Shown here piece by piece: positions 11,901 to 20,900 of a stretch of 64,000 nt of DNA. The stretch lies in assembly GCA_964036155.1 (NCBI GenBank), contig OZ038423.1, forward strand, positions 56,869,249-56,933,248, in the 5' to 3' direction. Position 1 is the first letter of the stretch. Every line of letters begins with the position of its first letter. The notes beneath the pieces were generated by a model that saw nothing but the letters and a program-made list of their open reading frames with translations, did not search any database and had not been told where the DNA came from. This DNA is from Diploscapter coronatus. Lineage: Eukaryota > Nematoda > Chromadorea > Rhabditida > Rhabditidae. Position numbers and translations under genes: made by a program.

Positions 11901-14900
11901 TTTAATTTCAGAGTAGAAGAGAAATCATACGTCGGGCCCTGGAAGACCATCTCTACCGTCATAGCCTTAAATTAAGTTTATTAGGTTCTGGGTTTGTTCA
12001 ATTCCCACAAACCTGGTTCACCCGGCATTCCATTCGAACCCGGAGTTCCTAAGATAAACATTGTTTGTTAATTAAACCTTAAATTAAAAACCTGGCAATC
12101 CCATTCTTCCAGGCTCGCCGTCTCTACCCGGGAAACCATCGTCACCTCGTTGTCCCTGAATTTCGATCGTTTTTGGGCTCACAAGGAATGCTCAACATAT
12201 GAAGCGCTTAATTCCGGAAACGGCCCATATCATCTGGTAGCCCAGGCCGTGGGCTGCTCAACGGTACCAATCTTACCGGCCCATACGGGCTTTACGCTGT
12301 AAACGACGGACGGAAAGTTTCCATGGCTCAGGCCTGCTGTCGCACATCACTTACACCGTTGTTTCTTCGCTATTTCTCGATGGATTTCGAAAATTCTTTC
12401 TGTAATAAGTTTGAATTAGTCGTACAGTAATGAGAAAAATATAAGTAATCCAAAATCTGCAAATTTCAGACACGAAATCGGGCCTTTTAACTATTGCCAA
12501 TTATCCAAATGTAGCAATGCAAGTTTAAAGGCATTCAATGAGAAAAATAAATCATCCTTTAGGGTTTTCGGGTGCGTATAATTCGAAAATAACAGTAAAT
12601 TTATCGGAAAAACCACCTGTTATAGCTTTTAGCGTAACTCTCATCGGTTTCCGCCGAAATTATCAAGTCTTGCACTCGGAATTTTGAGAAAGACTTACAT
12701 TTACAAAATATTAATAAAAAATGGGCATATGAGAAAATTCGAATGAAGTAAAGATTTATTGGATTAACTAGTTAATGACGATGAAAGATGGAGCAGTGGA
12801 AACACATATACTTTTCGCAGTATGAACATTTGTTGAAGACTTTGCGGCCACAATTGGAAACTTCACAAATGAAAATGTGAGAGAAACCAAAACAAAACTC
12901 TATCGGAGTCTCAAAGGGAGGAGGATGAACAGTAGAAAATCCTGCCTTGTACCAAGAGTACAGAAGAAAGTTTTTGTATCTGGGGCATTTGAACTGAAAA
13001 TATACCCAATCAAGAAGATGGAGGAGATTGTCACGAACAGAAATAGTAAAATCAATATGTTGCAATCGGATTTTGTCCGAGGCCCTACGAAAGAAATGCT
13101 TCAGTGTTCTGTTATAGAATACGTCAGCTGGCTGGAGGATTGGAGTGGATCCCTTCGGGAGTTGATAAATGATCAGGTTCGACTTCTTGACCTCCGGAAT
13201 TTGCATCATTCGAGCGAAGCCGGTCCAGGCGTCAATTATGAGACAGCTGTCTTTTCCCACGTTTGGAAGAAAATCCTAAATTAAACAAATGAATAAAAGA
13301 ACAAATATAGATAATTTTACCGTTTTGAGCCATTCAATAGCGATCGGAGTATCCATCTTGCCGCTTTTCGTCCAATAGATCGAAAGATTCTGAATAGTCA
13401 AACATGCATTAATCATTTCATAAATGAAGGAATACGAAAAAGTTCGTATAGAACTATTAGTTGATACTAGTGATTCACTGTGACTAATTATGATATTATC
13501 TACCTGAAGTATTTCTCATTAATTCTTACGGTAAATTTCTTGCATTCGGATGAGAAGTTCATCGGCACTTTTCCATTTTGTTCATGAAGAACAACAGACA
13601 TTTTCTCAGGGAGTCGGCCTGCAGCACACAGAACGACGTGCAGAGTAAGGGAATGTGTTATGGCACTTTGACGTTGAACTCTTCGAATGACCTTTTTCGA
13701 ATTTTTTATGGTCATTGTTCTTCCAGAAGTGATTTCGAGCTGCAATCCCATCTGGTCTGCATTGTAAACCTGTAATATGAAGTTACTTATTTCGATTTCA
13801 AAGAAATTATTTGTAGAAATTTAGGTAACTCATTTTCTAGAATTAATGATCAATAATTCAGAACGAATATCTTTGCTAAAATACACATGAGATATGAATA
13901 CCATAAACGGATTGATAACAATTTTAATTTTACTACTTTAAACTAATCTGATATGGTTTTGATAAGTGAAATGAGTAGGCATTTTTCCTTTATAATATTT
14001 AATTTTTATCTGGATAAATTATATTCTTAAACTTTCAGATATTTATTTTTTACCTTATCAGGTGAAAACTGTTGGATTTCAAGGATTTTCGAGGCTCGAA
14101 ATTCGTCAATCGATTCTTCAGTATCTTTAGCCTACAATTAAAAATCATTTTGAAGAACATATTTTAAGAAAAAATTTATCGATTCTATTTACATCTCTCC
14201 TATTATTAAATGGAGAGAAAGTCTACATTCAAAAATTACTGTTAGTCTTCTCTGCGTCTTGGGTCATGGGACATAATGGGGCCATATGGGCCCATGACCC
14301 TAGTTTCGGGTCATGGCCTTTCAATGTGCCCATATGGGTCCATCACCCGAGACTATTTATGGGTCGAAATGGCTCAGAATGGGCCCACATGGCCTTATTA
14401 TGTCCCATGACCCAAGACGCAGAGTTACCATCCCGATTTGAATTGATTGAATACCTGAAGCAGAGTCTTGTCAGAAACGGTTTTGTCGATGTGCCTATCT
14501 CCAATTCCGTATTTCTGCTGGAAATAATGGATCCAACCCCTGCTGGCCTGTATTATCAAATAAATCGAATTAGAATAGGCTCCATTTCAGAATAACTAGG
14601 TTAAGGAATAATTAGAAATGGCTGAAATTGAGTAATCCTTATCTCAACACTACGGATATAAAATGCGTACTTGAAATTCTGTTAATCCCATTCTTTCGGC
14701 AATTTCCATGGCCTCGATTCGCATATCCTCTTCATGGAAAACAAGTAGATGCTCATCCCAATCCTAAAATAAAAAGTATTTCATTACAAAATTTATCTAC
14801 ATATTGGTATTTTTTAGTCTACCACAATAAAGAATTTTTACAAATTGCTTATCTATGTCATCAATAAATAAGCAAATCAATCATCATCTAAATTTCAAAA

Positions 14901-17900
14901 GTACCTGCACACTTTCCCATAGAGCTTTCTTGAGTTTGTCGTACTCTATTTTGGACGAGACAGAGCCGCGTTGAACAAATTTTCGCATCCTTAATTGTCT
15001 CTCTTTATTTGAAAGATGAATCAATCAAACCTGGCGAGTTGGGTTCTGCCGTTACTTCCTGTGTGTACTTGTTTCCAGCGATGGTGGATCCGATCTAGAG
15101 ACCAACCCAGGTAATCGCGATTGTACACTATTTCGAACATTGTGTCAATGTCGTAAGTGACTGCACTTCTTGTTGTTGATTCATCAGAGCTGTGATATTC
15201 CTCATCGGTCAACACTTGTTCGGCATCGGAATCGATATTCAGCGAATCAAGACTTTGTTCAATACGCCTTTCCTCCTCTGCTTGAAGCATATCTGAAAAT
15301 TTATTTTATTAAAACAAAAACTTCAGCTAAATTACTATGGATTCGATTTAGAAGCTTCGTTTCGGAACGATCACTCGTCTGTTTGTTGAGTTCGGCTACC
15401 TGGAGAAGCAATTTTTCGAATGCACCAGCGTTCGAAGGAATGGAATCAGATAGTGTTGAGTCCATTCTAGAATTTGTTCTTTCATTTTTACGAAGAAAAC
15501 TAACAATTTCATAATTTCGAAACACAATAACGAAATGATTCGGATTTAATTAGAAAATGATAAATATTGAAATGTGGATTCATTTTAGCATGCAAATATA
15601 CAAAACATGGAATTAAAATAGTAAAAAAAAATTCGATATAATTAAAAAAATAAGAAATCCAATTGGATTTTTCGATAAAAAAATAATGCAAGACTTGATA
15701 ATTTCGGCGGAAACCGATGAGAGTTACGCTAAAAGCTATAACAGGTGGTTTTTCCGATAAATTTACTGTTATTTTCGAATTATACGCACCCGAAAACCCT
15801 AAAGGATGATTTATTTTTCTCATTGAATGCCTTTAAACTTGCATTGCTACATTTGGATAATTGGCAATAGTTAAAAGGCCCGATTTCGTGTCTGAAATTT
15901 GCAGATTTTGGATTACTTATATTTTTCTCATTACTGTACGACTAATTCAAACTTATTACAGAAAGAATTTTCGAAATCCATCGAGAAATAGCGAAGAAAC
16001 AACGGTGTAAGTGATGTGCGACAGCAGGCCTGAGCCATGGAAACTTTCCGTCCGTCGTTTACAGCGTAAAGCCCGTATGGGCCGGTAAGATTGGTACCGT
16101 TGAGCAGCCCACGGCCTGGGCTACCAGATGATATGGGCCGTTTCCGGAATTAAGCGCTTCATATGTTGAGCATTCCTTGTCAGAAAACAAACTAATGCCT
16201 AAGAATGGTAGTTCCGGGATATTTGTACCAAAAATTACTAGGAGGATATCCTTTCATTATTGGTACAAATCTCGCTTAACCCCTACTAGAATTCTCATTT
16301 TAAGATCAATTTGGCAACAAATTACGATTGAAGACTAAAGTTATCCACTTTCAATAAACCCACCGGAAGTCCAGGCAGCCCGCCCAAACCGACGGCTCCG
16401 TCCTCGCCACACTCGCCGTCCTGTCCATTGAATCCGACGTCACCTTGCGGGCCTGGTAAGCCGGGCTCACCCATGAGTCCTGGGAATCTTAAAACTGTCC
16501 GGATTAGCGTTAGAACTATAATTGATGAAAATCATAGACGTAAGAGGTTCTCTATTTCGATTCCCATTCATTTTGAAAAACACTATAACCTCGTCCGCCC
16601 CTGATTTAGCATGCTAATCACGAAAATCCTTATCTGGCAGTCCATCCATGCCGCGTTCGCCTGTCGTACCCGGATATCCATCTTGGCCAGGCTAAATTGG
16701 CATAGTAATTGTACTTACTTCAGTAAAATGTTATTTAAGTTTGATGAATCCTCAGTTTTTGCACACTTAACCAATTAAAAATTTATAAACACAAGTCCAC
16801 GAACCGTTCCCGGTGCTCCTCGAGGCCCAACTGGGCCTTGGAAGCCCTTGGGGCCCATTCGTCCTGGTATACCTAAATTAAGAAGTAGATTTTATATTAG
16901 AATTTAAACATAGTGAAAATAGTCTTTTTTCCCAAGAAAAATTTTACCTGCCGGACCAGGTGGATTCTTCTCGATGTTGAATGGCCGTTGACCATCGGGA
17001 CCCGGACGACCTTAAATTATCGATTTATTTGAGTCGATAATAAAATTATTACCTCTCTGACCCGGCAGACCTATAATTGAATTCATAGTCGGTTTAAATT
17101 TAGTTAAAAGTAAAATTTAAATCGACTATGAATTCGCACCTGGAAGACCGTCATCTCCTCGCATTCCCCTTCCTCCCTAAAGTTAAATAATTAGACTTTT
17201 CAAGTTATATTTTTATCAGATCAAACAAATCAATTAAAACTCACTGGTATGCCAGGTTGTCCAGGAATCGAATCACCAACGGGTCCGGGAATACCCTGAA
17301 TTAAAATATCTTCAACCTGTTTCTCCTTCAAACTATACCGGCATTCCTAGCATGCCATCGCGACCTCGCTTGCCGTCGATACCAGGAAGTCCCTTCTCGC
17401 CTCGGTAACCAGGCAAGCCGTCCGGACCTTAATTTTTTAATTGAAAAAATTTAAAGTCTTGAGGTTTTACCTGGTGGACCCTGCAAGCCTGGCATTCCAT
17501 CTCGGCCTGGGCCTCTTAAAATATATCAATATCTTCAAGATTTATGAGTTTGATGAAGAAAATATTGGCTTGATCGATAATTTCTGGTACATTTTGGCAT
17601 TAGAATAGCAAAAAATTCAGCAATTATCTTTCAAACCGATATTTTCTAAAGTATGATTGAGATAGTCCTTATCTGGATATCCCGGCTCTCCTCTAGAGCC
17701 TTTCTCTCCACTGATTCCGGCTGGATTCTCCATCGGACCGACGACCTCACCAGGTTCACCCTTCAGGCCTTGGTATCTTAAAATTAGGCAAATAACTTTG
17801 ATTTATTGTCATTTAGAACTGTGCGCAGTAGCATTAAAATATATTGGGTTGCACACGATTCATATAATAATGAAAAGTCCTTATCTGGGATTCCGGGGAG

Positions 17901-20900
17901 GCCTGGGGATCTTAAAATTGAATGATTAGTAGGGTGTTTGTTGACTTAAGAATCATCACTTTTAGAGGCTATGAGTAAATAAAACGAAATCTATGATGTT
18001 TTACCCTCTAAAGGTGCTCTGAACGGGTTTGAAACTTATCTGGCAAACCAGAAGGACCTTCCAAGCCCGGTTGTCCTGGAATTCCGTTCGGACCACAATC
18101 GCCTAAATAGGATTGATTTTTTGAATCAAATAGAACTTTTGACAAATTTTCGACACAAAACGAGAATGTGAAGATCAGCTTATGAAATCGTTAAATCACA
18201 CAAATTTGTTTACCAGAATCGCCATCCGGGCCTGGCGGACCTTTGTATCCATCGGGACTAAAATTTTTTGTCTTTAGATTTTTGAATTCACGTAAATTTT
18301 ACCCAGGGCTTCCCGCGTCACCCACGGCTCCTGGCAGGCCATCTGGACAATAGCCACAGTCGTCACCTCTTGGGCCGATGTCACCGGGGGCACCTAAGAC
18401 AAAACTATGCGTGTGTGTGTGTGTGATTTAATTGATTTGATTTAAGGTTTCAATCCAACACATGGTCTTCATCATTTAGTTTTACTAGAAAAAACGCAGC
18501 CAAGTGTCAGTACGGGAAAGTTTATTGTCATTAACATTTTTCCTGGGCCATTAATATTTCAATAATTTTCATGGTTTTTACCAGGAATTCCGTCGATACC
18601 AATTCGACCTGGTTCGCCGGGTTCACCCTTAAATAATTCGTCTAAATTAGACGAGGAGATAAAACATACGGGCAGGCCAGACAAGCCATCGGGACCTTGT
18701 TTCTGCGTCGCGGCGGTTCCGGGGAACCTTGAAAAAAACATTAGTTAAATTAAATTGACGATTTAGATCAAATTTACCCTTTGGCGCCGCTTGGGCCAGG
18801 ATCTCCGATCATTCCCTGAATTTTTAAGTGGTGATTTAAAAAAAAAAAGAATCAAATATATTAAAAATTCATTGACAAACTCACAGGTTGACCCGGAAAT
18901 CCGTCCTTTCCACTCTAAAATAAGTTATTTTTGTTCTAGATCTATGAAATTTTAATTACCTGGCCATCAGCGCCTGGCGGGCCTTGGATATCGTAGCCAG
19001 GAAGGCCCTAAATTTAATTTTTAGATTCCTTAAAGAATTATCAAATCGTACAGCCTCTCCATCAGGACCACAGTCACCATCTTCGCCGGGAATTCCAGGC
19101 TCGCTTAAAAGTTTCAGGTCATTTTTAGGTTTAAAAACGTTAAAATTTCATAAAGTAGGCTCAAGTCTGGTTTTAAGTGCAGTTTTTGGTCTTGAAAATT
19201 TGATAGAAACTTATCTGCGAATCCGGGGTGGCCATCATCACCTCTTTCGCCCTTCTGCGAGTAGCCGGGCAATCCATCCAAACCTGGTGGGCCTGGCATG
19301 CCTGAATTTTCACTGATTAGACCGTGAAATTTATCAAATTTGGTCATATTTGAACTAGAGAGAATACTTCAGCAACGTTAGGTAAAATAAGTTGAAATGT
19401 TTGCCTGGGGGTCCGGGAGGTCTGTAATTTAGATATTCAGAGGTTAAATGTGATGTGTTAAGTTACCCTCTGGGTCCCATCGCACCGTAGAAACCGTCTT
19501 TGCCTAAAATTTTGAGGTGAGCACTTGAGATCGGAGTTCAATTCAAGTAGATTCAATCACCAACCTGCTTCACCCTTGGGGCCAGGAGCTCCGTCGAATC
19601 CTTGAGTTCCTCTGGGGCCAGACTCGCCTTTGCCCTCGCCGAATGGGCCCTGTTCACCGCAGTCACCTTCCAAACCCTGCAAGAAATTAAATTTACATGA
19701 ATCAATTGTTCAGATATAAGAGTTTATTTGAGGCCTGTATCATCAAGACTTGGACTTAGAATTTTCATCCCTGGACTTGAACTTGTAAGTCCAATCCTAA
19801 CCTCTCAGGCATACAAGCCAGATTCAGAAATTGAAACTTTAGGTCTTGGCACAAGTATTGTCTATCTATCAAATTATAAATTGATATCAGTACTGGATCA
19901 AGTCTTAGTTTTTAAATGTCAGATTTCCGAACTCCATCCAGGCCAGATAACCTAAAGATTTACTTACTTGGGGACCATCATAGCCAGGTTCACCCGCAGC
20001 TCCTTTCACTCCTGGAATTCCAGGAACACCGGACAAGCCTAAAACGAGACGATTCTTTTGTTGAAATAAAAATATGAAATCAGATTTGAAAAAAATATAT
20101 TCCTGAAAACTCATCTGGTTCTCCTTGGTCACCCTTGGGTCCGAAACTTCCTGACAGACCGTCCTTGCCGCGTTTGCCTCTTTCACCCGCGTCTCCCGGA
20201 TCTCCCTTTTGGCTAAAATTGTTTTTAGGTAAAAAGTAAGTGGACTTTTCAAGGGATTTGGATTTGTCACGATTTTGAAGCTAACGAAATTTGATGCTTG
20301 GCTCCGAGATAAAATAAATGCTATCTTTGCATAATATTTGTTTCGAATCATGAAAATCCAAATTTCCAACTTCATCATCAAACTCACCCTTTGATTCCTG
20401 GATAACCCGGTTGGCCGTCGACGCTTAAAATTTAACATTGTTAAGGACTTCTTTAGATATGCAATTTTGCTTTTCTTAGCTCATCAGAAAGATGGTCTTC
20501 GTGATATTATATTTAAAAAAAAAAAATGCATATCTGGTAAGCCTGGCGGTCCGGTCGCTCCGTCCCTGCCTTTCTCTCCCTTGACACCTAAATTAAATTG
20601 CTTTCGAGGCTTTTTTTAATATAAAAAGACCTCCATCTCCGGGTGGGCCTTGAAGAACTTGCGTCTCACGTCCACGCTGCTCCCATTTCCGGTCGTCGTA
20701 ACCTGGGTCACCTAAAACCGAGAATTCAATACTGTTTTAGTTGAGAAAAAGTCGATATTCACGAAAAATGGCGAAGATCAATCTTCAATTAAAATGAATT
20801 GATTGGTAGCTATTTTTAGACCTAGGATTTGGTGTTAGTTTTAGCATTTTGAATACGAATTTAGAACTTATCTGGTGGACCCATCGGACCCTGAAATTTA

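Larger units (their letters stand above)
8808..12048 (-). other. emb-9: emb-9 exons 46-70 (helix end and NC1 start)
   Basis: Exons in gene order: 12013-12048, 11931-11965, 11818-11864, 11481-11596, 11371-11406, 11295-11320, 11213-11239, 11083-11164, 10714-10784, 10600-10646, 10505-10548, 10423-10436, 10342-10378, 10230-10261, 10140-10178, 10068-10094, 9932-10003, 9853-9880, 9748-9798, 9649-9702, 9537-9580, 9402-9429, 9305-9340, 9207-9260, 8808-8975. Exon 57 is only 14 nt. Exon 65 could alternatively start at 9684 using a normal AG acceptor. Exon 69 could end at 9208 if its GT is used, but then the frame into exon 70 fails. Confidence 0.83.
12181..16180 (-). mobile_element. 4,000-bp pogo-like DNA transposon with 494-bp terminal inverted repeats
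   Basis: The element sits in collagen intron 44. Its ends begin ACAAGGAATGCTCAAC and are exact inverted copies over 494 bp (12181-12674 and 15687-16180). I compared them block by block and saw no mismatch. The 3.0-kb core encodes one minus-strand transposase with an uninterrupted frame across nine exons. Identical long TIRs and an intact gene argue for recent insertion and possible present activity. Neither a flanking TA nor any target-site duplication is evident (GGGCTC on the left, CAGAAA on the right), which is odd for the Tc1/mariner/pogo group. The host intron is otherwise normal, so the insertion is probably spliced out. Confidence 0.93.
12092..19301 (-). other. emb-9: emb-9 exons 24-45 (central helix)
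   Basis: Exons in gene order: 19215-19301, 19052-19104, 18960-19007, 18885-18914, 18778-18815, 18670-18727, 18582-18627, 18303-18393, 18214-18257, 18040-18102, 17885-17911, 17673-17777, 17471-17515, 17339-17427, 17245-17295, 17140-17176, 17053-17070, 16948-17010, 16805-16872, 16634-16691, 16364-16488, 12092-12155. Every junction keeps glycine at each third residue except at normal type IV interruptions. Intron 44 (12156-16363) would be 208 nt without the transposon. Confidence 0.85.

Noticed and set aside
12877..13284. Plus-strand open frame of 135 codons
   Set aside because: It is the antisense of transposase exon 9, whose minus-strand product has catalytic motifs and in-phase splice sites.
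14266..14595. Plus-strand open frame of 109 codons
   Set aside because: It arises from the nested palindrome and the antisense of transposase exon 5.
19935..19952. A Gly-X-Y-like snippet in collagen intron 20
   Set aside because: Its glycine frame needs two bases from the previous exon, but exons 20 and 21 join in phase 0 and it has no usable donor. Probably chance or a decayed exon.
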